64,000 nt of DNA from an uncultured Shewanella sp. (GTDB taxonomy: Bacteria > Pseudomonadota > Gammaproteobacteria > Enterobacterales > Shewanellaceae). Both the position numbers and the translations under genes were made by a program. The notes below the pieces were generated by a model. It had not been told where the DNA came from, did not search any database, and saw nothing but the letters and a program-made list of their open reading frames with translations. The stretch is from the NCBI RefSeq assembly GCF_947495455.1, contig NZ_CANLZC010000003.1:1-64000 (forward strand). Direction: 5' to 3'. Below are positions 17,420 through 27,455 of this stretch, one piece after another. Position 1 is the stretch's first letter; each line of letters begins with the position of its first letter.

Positions 17420-17563
17420 CGTTTTAATTCAAATACAGGTTTCCTAACCTTGTGAACAAAGGGTTTAACTGAACCTGAATCAACAAACCGAATCATTTCT
17501 TTTTGAATAATCCGCTATTCGAATAATTTTCTTATATCTAAATCAACCTAATGAGTGATCACT

Positions 17564-19402
17564 ATGACCAATAAAAAAAGCCGTTTTCAATTATATGATA
17601 AGTTTCGTCAGGGCGCGATTCCAACGGGCGCAGACTTCGCTGAGCTTATTCGCTCAAGCGTTAATGTGCTCGATGACGGCCTAGATATGCCGGAAGATGC
17701 GCTGCAGCCCATAAAAATCAGGGGGCGGGGTGAATACAACCATGTATTGGATTTCTGTGATAACGAGTGGAACCCGCAGTGGCGTATTTCACAAGCGGTT
17801 GATGGTCAGCCGGAACAAACCGGATTAAATTTTAGCGCCAATGGCAGCAGTCGGTTATTTATCGATCATGAATACGGCAATGTGGGCTTAAGTACTGAGC
17901 AGCCCGGTGCCCGCTTGCATATCAGCCAGCTCGGCAGTCAGGATTGCATTCGTATTGATGATGAGGTGGGGGATACCTCGCCATTTATTATTGACAGTAC
18001 TGGGGCTATGGGCTTGGGCACGTTAGCGCCGGGGGCAGTGTTTCACCTGACCAATAGCGGTGAGCAGGACAGCTTTCGAGTCGATGATAAAAGCGAAGAC
18101 GATAGCCCATTTGTCATTAAAAACGATGGCAACGTAGGAATAGGCTACAGCGCTTCGCTTGCTAAAGTGGCCATTAACGGCGGCCTTAATGTCGGCGGCA
18201 CATTTGATCCGGGGGATAAAAATGCCAGTATTCAGGGCAATTTAGTTGTTAATGCCGATACCCAGCTTGGCGCAAGCGATCAGCAAACCGTATTTGTGCC
18301 AGCTCAAATACAGTCTGTTGCCGTACCGGATGCCAGCTCCAAAGTCGTAGTGAATGATTCGCTTAAAATTAAGCAAAATCTTGCGGTAACCGGCAGTACG
18401 GAGCTTGGCATCGCTGCTGAAGATTCTGTGACCATTAATGGTAATACTACATTAAATGAGACCTTAACGGTTAAGCAGAATGTGACTTTAGGTGATCAAG
18501 TAACGGATCATGTCACCATAAAAGGCTCTGCCACCATAGATAATGATTTAACCATTACAGGTGCGTTAACGGTAACCGGAAATGTCATTGCCAAAGATGC
18601 TGAACATGTACTGGGTGATGTCACTCTAGGAGATGCTGATAACGATATTATTACCATCGAAGGCACACTAAAGTCGGGGCATTCCAGCGATAAGCTGGAG
18701 ATTCATGATGCGGTGAATATCACCCAAGAGTTAGTGGTGGGTAAGAATTCGACAACCAACGATTCATTATTCTTGCAAGGGAATGCTGAAGTTAACGGCC
18801 ATTTTAAACTTGCAGGTAGCACGTACATAAATAAGTTTTCAAACGATGCGACCTTTAGTGAGAATAGCGAGAAAACTTTACCAACAGAGCAAGCGGTGAA
18901 AACTTATATCGATGGTGCTATTTCAAGTACAACTAACAGCTTGCAAGCATATGTCCACAATACTTTGCCTAAAGGGGCAATTATTATGTGGTCTGGTACA
19001 AGTATGCCAACAGGGTGGGCAATTTGTAATGGGGCTAATGGAACACCTAATTTAAGAGATAGATTTATTGTTAGCACTGGCAGTGCTTATGATGTTGGAG
19101 ATATGGGGGGATCGAAGGAAGTTAGGCTTACGACCACTGAAATGCCAAGACACACACATACTATTGATGAAGGGGGGAGTCATAGTCACATAATTTCAGA
19201 GAAAAGAGGGGAAGGCGGTGGGGACGGCAGTCGCTTTGATATGACTGACGGTGATAGCAATGGGGACGTCACCACACAAACTGATGGTTCTCATAGCCAT
19301 TCTATTAATTATAGCGGTGGTAATAGTGATGGCACTACCAAAGCGCATGAAAACAGACCCCCCTATTATGCATTGTATTTTATCATGAAAATAACAGAAT
19401 AA
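17564..19402 (+). CDS. eCIS tail fibre with phage-collar tip
   Basis: About 612 aa (GTG 17555 is an alternative start). The N-terminal ~60 residues ('YDKFRQGAIPTGADFAELI') resemble the attachment region of eCIS fibres. Residues ~70-200 hold repeats of 'GNVGLST..PGARLHIS' type. Then come beta-repeats with G-D-x-D signatures, and a C-terminal phage tail-collar domain ('PKGAIIMWSGTSMPTGW', 'CNG', 'MPRHTHTI', 'NRPPYYALYFIMKI'). Such trimeric fibres recognise the target surface. The His-rich tip loop is typical of metal-bound collar domains. It is related to the second fibre at 38243-40828 in repeats and tip. Confidence 0.85.
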   Translation: MTNKKSRFQLYDKFRQGAIPTGADFAELIRSSVNVLDDGLDMPEDALQPIKIRGRGEYNHVLDFCDNEWNPQWRISQAVDGQPEQTGLNFSANGSSRLFIDHEYGNVGLSTEQPGARLHISQLGSQDCIRIDDEVGDTSPFIIDSTGAMGLGTLAPGAVFHLTNSGEQDSFRVDDKSEDDSPFVIKNDGNVGIGYSASLAKVAINGGLNVGGTFDPGDKNASIQGNLVVNADTQLGASDQQTVFVPAQIQSVAVPDASSKVVVNDSLKIKQNLAVTGSTELGIAAEDSVTINGNTTLNETLTVKQNVTLGDQVTDHVTIKGSATIDNDLTITGALTVTGNVIAKDAEHVLGDVTLGDADNDIITIEGTLKSGHSSDKLEIHDAVNITQELVVGKNSTTNDSLFLQGNAEVNGHFKLAGSTYINKFSNDATFSENSEKTLPTEQAVKTYIDGAISSTTNSLQAYVHNTLPKGAIIMWSGTSMPTGWAICNGANGTPNLRDRFIVSTGSAYDVGDMGGSKEVRLTTTEMPRHTHTIDEGGSHSHIISEKRGEGGGDGSRFDMTDGDSNGDVTTQTDGSHSHSINYSGGNSDGTTKAHENRPPYYALYFIMKITE

Positions 19403-19613
19403 TGTATCTCTACCTGTGTATATCTAAGTATCACGGGTATATAGCATATTCGCTTCGCTATATTCGAAACCGAATGTTCACTTCTATTTAACTCATGTGT
19501 TATCAGATGGTTGATGACGTTAAAGTTCAGTTAGTTACAGCTTTTATGTAGCTGAAAAAAATACGGATATGTTAGAGCGAATATCGACCCAATACTTTTA
19601 ATGGGAAAAATTC

Positions 19614-22600
19614 ATGCCTGAACTAAACATAAATGATGAGGTGGATTGGTCACTGTTGCGTGAACAAGGCTTAGCCTATTTACGCACTATCAGTGCCCCT
19701 CTTTGGGACGATTTTAGTTTAACCGATCCCGGCCTTACCTTATTTGAAACCCTTTGTTACGGTATTGAGCACCTTAACAAGTATGCAAGCACGCCTGTTC
19801 AACAACTCTTGGCAAAGGATGCAAAGCGCGATCAGTATCGTCACTTTTTTAAGCAGGAAGATATTTTAACAACTCACCCCCTTACCGCTTTAGATTGTCG
19901 CAAGTTTTTAATTGATATCGAAGGTGTGCGCAATGCCTGGGTGGTGGACGGCGCAGATTTAAGTGAACCTATTTATTACGATAAGGATCATAACCGTCTG
20001 GGCCTACAAACAGCTCCCGGGCACAGGCCATTTACTTTGAAGGGGATACATGGCGTTCGCATAGAGGCAGAACCGGATTTGGCGCTTAGTCAAGCGGAGC
20101 TGGTTGAGCGCGTGCGCGAGCAGTTACATTCGGCGCGCGCATTGAGTGAGGATTACGGCGCAATCACGGTGCTCGATACTCAGCCTTTATATTTGTTTGC
20201 CAAGTTGGAACTTGTTGAAGACGCGGATGCCGAGCTCACCCTGGCCCAGCTTTATTTTGATTTAAAGCAGCAACTTGAACCTAGCGTGCCTAAGTATTCA
20301 CTGGGCCAGTTACTTGCTCAAGGGCATGCTATGGCGGATATCTATGCCGGGCCTAAGCTTAAAAACGGTTTAATGCTTGATGAAGACCTGGGCGAGGAAA
20401 ACCGGCCTCAGGAGCTGAGGCTGTCAGATATAAATCCTGTCATTTTGGGATTATCCGGCGTGTCGAATATTAAATACCTGGCGGCCTCACATCGCTTAGA
20501 TGCCTCCAGGGAGGAAAGCTATGAATGGGTGATGCCCCTTGATGCCAGCCGAGTGTTGCGGCTGGCGCCCTTGGCGGATCAGCCGATCACTTTATTTAAG
20601 CAAGGGCTAAAACTTCATGTTGACAGGCAGCGGGTGGAGCAACATTTAAGCCGCCTCAATGAAGAAGCGGACTACCTGCAAGTGCAAAATGCGTTGTTAA
20701 GCACTCCGGTATCAATAGAGGATGAATCGACGGCCGACGCCTCGCCCCTAACAAGCAGCTTGGCAGCGTTATTGCCGGAAAATTATGGCTTGAGTTTACA
20801 CGGGGCACCTGCAGGCGCAGGCAGTGCGCATAAAGCACAGATTAAACAGTTAAAAGCGTTTATTCTGATGTTTGATCAGCTGTTGGCGAACTCTGCCGCG
20901 CAAATTAACGCTGTGGGCCGTCAACTGAGTATCGATCAGGATAGCACAAGTGTAAGCTACCTGAGTCAGGTCTTGCAGGACAGCCAGCATTTGGATTTCA
21001 GTGAACTTGCCGATCCTAACTGGTTAGCACAAATACAGGCACAGCCGCAGCGAGACCTTGATCGGCGTCAGCGTCTGGTGGGCCACTTGCTGGCGCGCTT
21101 TAATGAGCAGTTTGTCGATCGTATTTTGCTTGATATGCAACAAGATGACTATTTTAACGCCCAGCAGACGTATCTGAAAAATCTGGATACTTTATCTCGT
21201 AATCGGGCCTTGGGGGTGAATTTACTTGAGGTCAACGATGACGTGAGCAAGCTTAACTTTAACCTAAATCAGCATGGTGTCGCTGCTAATGTGTTTAGCA
21301 AACTGGCCATGTCACAGGAGGAGCAGGACAGCTGTTTAATGGTGGAGCATATATTATTGCGCTCTGATTTTAGTGCTTACTCTTTGGCGAATGCTTATTT
21401 TGAACAGCTAACGGACACCAGCTCGGATCCCTACAGTTTTTCCCTGACCTTTTATTACGCAAATAATATGGGGCGCTTTGCCACTTTAGAAGGGTTTGAC
21501 AGTACCTTGGAACATACCCTAATGGCGTTGCTGCCCGGCCATTTAAGCTGCCGCTATGTGCAAGTCAGTCAGGAGCAACTTAATGTGCTCAAGCAGAGCT
21601 ACGCGAACTTTTTGACGCTGAAATATACGGCAAATGCACCTGAAGAATATCACCAGGCGCGTACAGAGTTGCTTACCCATATGGCGCTGGTGGCACAACG
21701 CGGCCCCAGGCTGCACCTGAGTGCTCAGAGCTTTGCGGATGACAGCAGCGAGGTCATAACCTGGCCTGATTTAAGCCCGGTAGCAGAAAATGTCCTACTT
21801 ACCGATGTGGACGGTCAGGTGAAAGCCGCACTTTACCGACCCGAATTCTGGCAGGGCTTGCCCGCCGTGACGCAGTTGGAAGATGTCATGCTGCCCCTGC
21901 CGACAAGCAATACCTGGAGTGTGATGCTGGCGCTGTCTTGGCAAAGTGCGCAGCAAACCTTGTTTGAACTGGTTGGTGAAAATGGCTTTCCATCGGTGTT
22001 GCTCACCGTGGCCGAGCAAGAATTGATCCTGCAAATCAATGCTACAGCGGTTTGGCAACATGGGGTCGATCAGATGAGTCCACATTTAATCTGTCTGGTG
22101 TATGAACAGGATGCAAAAAATGGCGGTTACACCCTGCAATGTCACCTCAATGGTATTGTCAGCAGCGAACCTGTCGTTCTGTACCTTGGCGCGGAGCAGA
22201 ATGTGTCCGGTTTATGGTTAGGCGACATCAATATGCACGAAGTGGTTTGGTTAAATTACGCCGCTAAAGGCGACTTGCTGCATTCGCTGACTACGGGTTT
22301 GATGGATAAATGGCATTTGGTCAGTAGTGAAGTGCATGCATTGCAGCGCCCCTTTGTTCATTTTGATGCCGCCGAACAAGGCGGCTATACACTTACACCT
22401 TCGGGGGACTTTGTGGATTGGCAAAGTCCGCACCTCTTAGATGTGAGCCTAGAACCCAGCTCGCCGGAGAAGCGGCCCGAAGTGATCTATCAGGCGGTGG
22501 CTGGCAATACTGGGCTTAAACTGAATAACTCAGCACTGGTGATTAATACGCCAGTATTGCATGAGCCTGTTCAGGCCGCCTTTTTAGTCTTTACCCTTGA

Positions 22601-23921
22601 GGCAGAGGGTAATGTGCTTAGCACTGAGCAAGGCACAGTCCTGCGGGTGCACAAGGATAGCCTAATTATTGATGTGGCAGAGCAGGCGTTTTCGCTTCCC
22701 TTGCCGCTGGCTCCCTGGATTCACTTGTTTATACAGCAACCAGCCCAGGGCGATGACATTCTGGTGATGATAAATGAACAGTACCGTTATACCTTACCTG
22801 CCAACGGACAGCAGATCTTTTCAGCTGCGCACGGCAGCTGGCGTTTAAGTCAGGAGCATGAGCAAGCTTCAGGTTTTTCAGGTCTGTTGTTAGAGTTTGC
22901 GGCATATTCAAATGTTCTGAGTGATGCAAGGCGTCAGCAGTTGGCACTGTTCCTTGGCAATAAATGGCAACTGGACCAAACCGGGGTTGATACTCTGGCT
23001 CAACCTATTTTGCATTTAGATGCCTTGCAGTTGGCAATGATGCAAACGGATGATGAGCAGGTTATTCAAGGTTGGCGTGATAAGCGCTTGAATCCGGCGG
23101 ATACCCATTTAAAAGCCAGGTTGACGGCTCGTTCACAAAACGGTACGCCGGCACCGGTTTTCATGGCAGATGACGGGGTTAAGGTGGTGAATTTCACCAG
23201 CGAGCAGAGCCTTTTGGTGAGTGAGTTAGAACAGCAAAACCTGACCTTGATTGTGCGTTTCCAGTCTGACGGCGTACGGCCCATTTTACGTGCCGAGTTG
23301 GAAGCTGAGTTTACTGAGCATACTCAGCTATGGCAGCATTTAATTGACAAAGCCTGGATAGAAATACAAGGCAGCGAAAGTAACAGTGCCGCCATTAGGG
23401 TAAGTGCTGAGCAGGCACGCCAGGGACTTGATGACGAGCTGGGGTTGATTAGTCAGGATGTCTATCGTTTTTTACTTAACATTAAAGGGGTAACGGCTGA
23501 TGACCACTGGGCCAAAGGGGCAGGGTTAGTCTCATTAGATTGCCCGGGGGAATACAATGATATGGGCTTGAGTATCGGCAGTGAAGGCTCCCTGCTGGCG
23601 GGAGTAGGCCATAGATATGGCGTACAAACGACATTGTCTTCCTCTTTGCATAACTGGCATACAAGTCACACTGCTGCGCTGACTTTGGACGCTGCATTCG
23701 GTGACTGCGCACTTTATCTCGACGGTGAACAAGCCGATGCAAAAAATTTACTTGAACAGGTGAATTTTACTCGAATCACCGGCCTTAAAATCGGCGGCTC
23801 ATTCCACCAGGGAGCGCCTTTTTATGGCCATATCAAAGAGGTGTTGTTGTTTGAACAGGTGCTGGAGGAAGAGACTATCAAGTCGGTAACTCAGCACCTT
23901 GATCGCAAGTGGAGTTTTTAG
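19614..23921 (+). CDS. eCIS baseplate wedge (Afp12-like) with LamG-like modules
   Basis: 1435 aa. The N-terminus ('WDDFSLTDPGLTLFETLCYG') is the conserved opening of eCIS Afp12-type wedge proteins, which continue to about residue 550 here. The C-terminal ~750 residues carry several jelly-roll-like segments: 'FVHFDAAEQGGYTL', 'GLLLEFAAYSNVLSDARRQQ' and 'GHIKEVLLFEQVLEEETI' (each with the closing 'l..yL..KW' pattern of LamG/ConA-like lectin domains), the last ending the protein. They may expose sugar-binding modules on the baseplate. The gene ends inside the longest open frame of the next gene. A 211-bp gap precedes it, with no gene. Confidence 0.8.
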   Translation: MPELNINDEVDWSLLREQGLAYLRTISAPLWDDFSLTDPGLTLFETLCYGIEHLNKYASTPVQQLLAKDAKRDQYRHFFKQEDILTTHPLTALDCRKFLIDIEGVRNAWVVDGADLSEPIYYDKDHNRLGLQTAPGHRPFTLKGIHGVRIEAEPDLALSQAELVERVREQLHSARALSEDYGAITVLDTQPLYLFAKLELVEDADAELTLAQLYFDLKQQLEPSVPKYSLGQLLAQGHAMADIYAGPKLKNGLMLDEDLGEENRPQELRLSDINPVILGLSGVSNIKYLAASHRLDASREESYEWVMPLDASRVLRLAPLADQPITLFKQGLKLHVDRQRVEQHLSRLNEEADYLQVQNALLSTPVSIEDESTADASPLTSSLAALLPENYGLSLHGAPAGAGSAHKAQIKQLKAFILMFDQLLANSAAQINAVGRQLSIDQDSTSVSYLSQVLQDSQHLDFSELADPNWLAQIQAQPQRDLDRRQRLVGHLLARFNEQFVDRILLDMQQDDYFNAQQTYLKNLDTLSRNRALGVNLLEVNDDVSKLNFNLNQHGVAANVFSKLAMSQEEQDSCLMVEHILLRSDFSAYSLANAYFEQLTDTSSDPYSFSLTFYYANNMGRFATLEGFDSTLEHTLMALLPGHLSCRYVQVSQEQLNVLKQSYANFLTLKYTANAPEEYHQARTELLTHMALVAQRGPRLHLSAQSFADDSSEVITWPDLSPVAENVLLTDVDGQVKAALYRPEFWQGLPAVTQLEDVMLPLPTSNTWSVMLALSWQSAQQTLFELVGENGFPSVLLTVAEQELILQINATAVWQHGVDQMSPHLICLVYEQDAKNGGYTLQCHLNGIVSSEPVVLYLGAEQNVSGLWLGDINMHEVVWLNYAAKGDLLHSLTTGLMDKWHLVSSEVHALQRPFVHFDAAEQGGYTLTPSGDFVDWQSPHLLDVSLEPSSPEKRPEVIYQAVAGNTGLKLNNSALVINTPVLHEPVQAAFLVFTLEAEGNVLSTEQGTVLRVHKDSLIIDVAEQAFSLPLPLAPWIHLFIQQPAQGDDILVMINEQYRYTLPANGQQIFSAAHGSWRLSQEHEQASGFSGLLLEFAAYSNVLSDARRQQLALFLGNKWQLDQTGVDTLAQPILHLDALQLAMMQTDDEQVIQGWRDKRLNPADTHLKARLTARSQNGTPAPVFMADDGVKVVNFTSEQSLLVSELEQQNLTLIVRFQSDGVRPILRAELEAEFTEHTQLWQHLIDKAWIEIQGSESNSAAIRVSAEQARQGLDDELGLISQDVYRFLLNIKGVTADDHWAKGAGLVSLDCPGEYNDMGLSIGSEGSLLAGVGHRYGVQTTLSSSLHNWHTSHTAALTLDAAFGDCALYLDGEQADAKNLLEQVNFTRITGLKIGGSFHQGAPFYGHIKEVLLFEQVLEEETIKSVTQHLDRKWSF

Positions 23922-24034
23922 CCACGTCCCAGCCCCCGCTCTTGCTGTGGCTTATGCATTTGGTTGAGAGTGTGGCTAAGTGTGCCAGAGTGGGGGCTTC
24001 CCCTAATCAATATTCAGTAAAAGCCTGCCAATTT

Positions 24035-26863
24035 ATGATAGATGAAATAATAATCAATGTTGAATTTGACTGCGGTGCGCGATCGAATTTAGCGCAAACA
24101 CGTTTTCAACAATTTGCCAAACAGCGTTTTCTGCCGCAGCTTAAGCTGTGGTTGAAGGATAATCAACTCAGTTTACCCCGAGGTAAAGCTATTGAACTGG
24201 ATGTAGGAGAAATTTCACCCGATAGCTTAAGCCAATATTTCACCCAGAGCGTTATCAGGCAACTGTCTGACAGGGCTGAATTAGTTGCTTTGCAAGTTGA
24301 GAATGATGCTTTAGCCTCAGCAACCTTTGAGCAAGAGCTGAATTTACATCGCCTGAAGGTAGCTGAGCAAAGCAATAAACACAGCGAGTTTTCCCTCGAT
24401 GATTTAGCGCATTACCTGCTTACCGGTTACCTTGCCCGTGTTTATCGCGATTTGTCTCTGTTGACCGAACTTTTGACGCGGTTTGTTGAAAGCGCTGGCG
24501 ATGATATCGTGAAGGTATTAACAAAGACCTTGTGTTATCAAGTCGCTCAAAAAAGATTTGAGAGCATATGTACAAACAAGTTGCTCAAGCAAGTGATAGC
24601 GCTTATTGCGCCGACAGAGGTTTTAGCTGAACTCCTTGATATGTGCGCTGGCCTGGGGAAAACGCCATTATCGAATGTTGAACAGCGCTATAAAGTGTTG
24701 GCAGCATTAGGGCAGGCGCTTCAAGCTCACACACCGAGAGATCCTTGGATCCTGACATCACTTTTTTTACAGGAAAAAAAGGTCTCCAGCGAACAGTTGG
24801 TTTGTGTGGAAAACTGGCTGTGTGCCTTGTCTGAAAAGGATATCGGCTGGTTGCGGCTGCTTGTGTTGCCCAGACTTAACCGAAGTGATTATTGCCGCTA
24901 CTTAGTTGAAAAATTGAGCCTGGATACTGTGACTTATTTGTTCGCACGGCTATTTTCAGTGTCACAATCGAGTATGCAAGCTTATTTAGCCGAGCAAAGG
25001 CAGCTTGATGATGAGAAAAGAGGTGATAACAAAAGTGAACAGGAGCGGCTAAGCGTAAAACTGGCTGAATTTGACACATTGTACAAAAAATATGGCCGAC
25101 TGGATGAAGCTATCCTTACACATGCTGTGGATGAAAAGCGCACCCAGGAAAACAATATTAGTCAGCAAGGATTTTTAAACCGTTTGAGTGAATATTGCCA
25201 GCGTTTGCAGCTTGAGTTGCAAAGCGCCAAGGCAGAGATATTGAAGCTTTTTAATTCCTCCTTCGGTAAAGAGGAAGAGCCTGGCTCACAATATTTAACT
25301 AATCAAGAGCAAATGCAGACGGTTTTTGCCAAGCTTGTTAATGGCTTGGAGCAAGTATCAAAAAACCTTCAGCAAGCAGTGCTGAATAACCCCGAATTAA
25401 AGCGCTATCAGGCTGCCTGGCTGGAAATGTTAAACAGCATCAAGAGCTGTTTTGGAGGGCTGGCAACTGGCGTTCATCAACAGCCGCTGGATGATGAGTT
25501 ATATGCAGATGTGGACGGTATTATTAATACCTGTCTTCAGTACGTAAACCAAATGGAGCAAACCCATAGTCAAACCCATACTCAAACACATAGTCAAAAT
25601 AGCGCCTTAACGGGCGAGCCTGAACGGGTGGATATAGCCTGTTTAAATCTGCATGAGTTACAGCAGGCATTGAAGCGTGAAGTTGATAAATGGCATGCAC
25701 AAATGAGCTTGTTTTCATCGCAGGATGCGAAAGTCTGTACCAAGGAGTCAGCTTTAGCGAGTATACAGGTACAAAAAGCTTGGGTTGTCATCTTGAAGGC
25801 GGCAGTCATTCAGGTTTTGGCGGATATAGAAGGCTCAGCGTTCGGCTTAGAGGGAACGCAGCAAAGCCTGATAAAGCTTGAGCAGGCAATCATGAATGTC
25901 CATGACATGGCCTTGGCGAGTGTGATGATTTTGGAAGCTGAGCGAAGCTATTGGCTGCAGTTGGGCCGGCAAATGCAAGATTCATTTGCGGGACATTCAG
26001 CGATTGTTAACCTTGATGCAGACGACACCAGCTCAGCTGAAAATATCAGCCAGTTTAACAAACTATGTTCGGCTTTGTTGCAGTTAATCGAGAGCCTTGA
26101 GAGCATACTGACGGCAGCACAGCGTTATCAACACACCCCAGATCCGACATTCATTGAAGATGCTTTGACCAGGTTACAACAGCTGGAGTCTCAAACCTCT
26201 ATGTCAACTGCGCCAGTTTACGCCTTGGGCCTGCAATTATTAACCCCGAAAAAAGAAGCTGAGGTTCCCCTTGTAGATGTTTCGCCAACTGGGGACTCAA
26301 GACTCCCGCTAATAAAGGAGCAAGAGAATACTAATCCCGGCGAGACCAAGACCCACCTGCCAGTAGGAGAGTCGGGGCTGGTGATCATATGGCCCTATCT
26401 GAGCCAACTATTTACCCAGTTGCAATGGCTGAATAAAGAGCAGCAATTTAAGCAGTCAACATTTCACGAGCGGGCAGCGTATTGGTTATATCAACTGTGC
26501 CATGGCAAAGCAGAGCCTGTTGCTGCCTGTTGCCCGCTAATCAACATACTGCTGAATTTGCCTGCTGATTCTGTGATAGATGACGAAATTGAACTCAGTG
26601 AACAGGAAAGCAATGCAGTCAATCAATTATTTACTCAGTTGGCGCAGCATTGGCCCGCCCCGGTGGCACAGTCCTCAGAGCAAATACAGCGACTGTTTTT
26701 TAAACGACAAGGCAGCTTAATCGAACAGGCCAGCGGTTATCGGCTGCAAGTCAAACCTCAACTGCAAGATGTGTTGTTAAATACCTTGCCCTGGCCCTAT
26801 GAAACTGTGGTTTTACCCTGGATGTCATCTCACTTACATGTCGAGTGGAGTACCCATGATTGA
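24035..26863 (+). CDS. eCIS tape-measure protein (Afp14-like)
   Basis: About 942 aa. The first ~60 residues ('MIDEIIINVEFDCGARSNL', then 'RFLPQLKLWLKDN') match the contractile-system tape-measure N-terminal domain. The rest is mostly alpha-helical, with Gln/Glu/Leu-rich stretches consistent with an extended ruler that sets particle length. The longest frame begins at GTG 23909, inside the previous gene, but the family alignment starts at ATG 24035, which I prefer. A 'QTHSQTHTQTHSQ' microrepeat lies near residue 510. The stop overlaps the next start by 8 bp. Confidence 0.7.
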   Translation: MIDEIIINVEFDCGARSNLAQTRFQQFAKQRFLPQLKLWLKDNQLSLPRGKAIELDVGEISPDSLSQYFTQSVIRQLSDRAELVALQVENDALASATFEQELNLHRLKVAEQSNKHSEFSLDDLAHYLLTGYLARVYRDLSLLTELLTRFVESAGDDIVKVLTKTLCYQVAQKRFESICTNKLLKQVIALIAPTEVLAELLDMCAGLGKTPLSNVEQRYKVLAALGQALQAHTPRDPWILTSLFLQEKKVSSEQLVCVENWLCALSEKDIGWLRLLVLPRLNRSDYCRYLVEKLSLDTVTYLFARLFSVSQSSMQAYLAEQRQLDDEKRGDNKSEQERLSVKLAEFDTLYKKYGRLDEAILTHAVDEKRTQENNISQQGFLNRLSEYCQRLQLELQSAKAEILKLFNSSFGKEEEPGSQYLTNQEQMQTVFAKLVNGLEQVSKNLQQAVLNNPELKRYQAAWLEMLNSIKSCFGGLATGVHQQPLDDELYADVDGIINTCLQYVNQMEQTHSQTHTQTHSQNSALTGEPERVDIACLNLHELQQALKREVDKWHAQMSLFSSQDAKVCTKESALASIQVQKAWVVILKAAVIQVLADIEGSAFGLEGTQQSLIKLEQAIMNVHDMALASVMILEAERSYWLQLGRQMQDSFAGHSAIVNLDADDTSSAENISQFNKLCSALLQLIESLESILTAAQRYQHTPDPTFIEDALTRLQQLESQTSMSTAPVYALGLQLLTPKKEAEVPLVDVSPTGDSRLPLIKEQENTNPGETKTHLPVGESGLVIIWPYLSQLFTQLQWLNKEQQFKQSTFHERAAYWLYQLCHGKAEPVAACCPLINILLNLPADSVIDDEIELSEQESNAVNQLFTQLAQHWPAPVAQSSEQIQRLFFKRQGSLIEQASGYRLQVKPQLQDVLLNTLPWPYETVVLPWMSSHLHVEWSTHD

Positions 26864-27455
26864 AAATGTATTGGATTTTATAAAAGAAACCGCTGAGAGC
26901 TATATTACAGAGCAGATAGGCAATGCACTTGGTGACGAAAAAGTGGTGCTGACCACCTTTGTTGACGATGCCGGCAAAACCCAAATCCCCATTGAGCGGC
27001 TGGGTTTAAGCCTGTTAAACATTGAGCATGAGCGAACCTTTCGTGCAGGACCTAACGTGCCCATGAAGCAAAGCAATGCTGGCACTCCTGAGCAGGCGGT
27101 ATTTCTCCATAAGCCGGTTGACGTTAATTTACAGCTGATCTTCACCGCTAATTTTTCCAATTATCAGGAGAGCCTGAAACATATTTCCTATGTGATCCAG
27201 TGTTTTCAGTCACAAACCAATCTGGTGTTTGAACCGCAAGATGCTGAGCTGGAACCTATGCCTTTGCATATGGAGATCAACACGTTACCTTTGGAGCAGC
27301 AGCACTATATCTGGAGTATGATCGGCTTGAGGTACTTGCCATCTGTGGTGTATCGCCTGCGTATGGTGCGTATTCAGGATATCAACGACAAGCGGGTTAA
27401 GCCTGTGATGAAGTCGATGAAGTTTTCAGAGGGACAAAAAGAGGAGCAGGATTAA
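26856..27455 (+). CDS. eCIS tail terminator (DUF4255/Afp16-like)
   Basis: 199 aa beginning 'MIENVLDFIKETAESYI', with 'LSLLNIEHERTFR', 'LQLIFTANFSNYQESLKHI' and 'NTLPLEQQHYIWSMIGLRY', all standard for DUF4255 (Pvc16 N-terminal) proteins that cap the tube and end sheath assembly. ATG 26856 overlaps the tape-measure stop, indicating coupling, and the gene's own TAA overlaps the next ATG. A longer frame from 26799 is less likely. Confidence 0.85.
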   Translation: MIENVLDFIKETAESYITEQIGNALGDEKVVLTTFVDDAGKTQIPIERLGLSLLNIEHERTFRAGPNVPMKQSNAGTPEQAVFLHKPVDVNLQLIFTANFSNYQESLKHISYVIQCFQSQTNLVFEPQDAELEPMPLHMEINTLPLEQQHYIWSMIGLRYLPSVVYRLRMVRIQDINDKRVKPVMKSMKFSEGQKEEQD

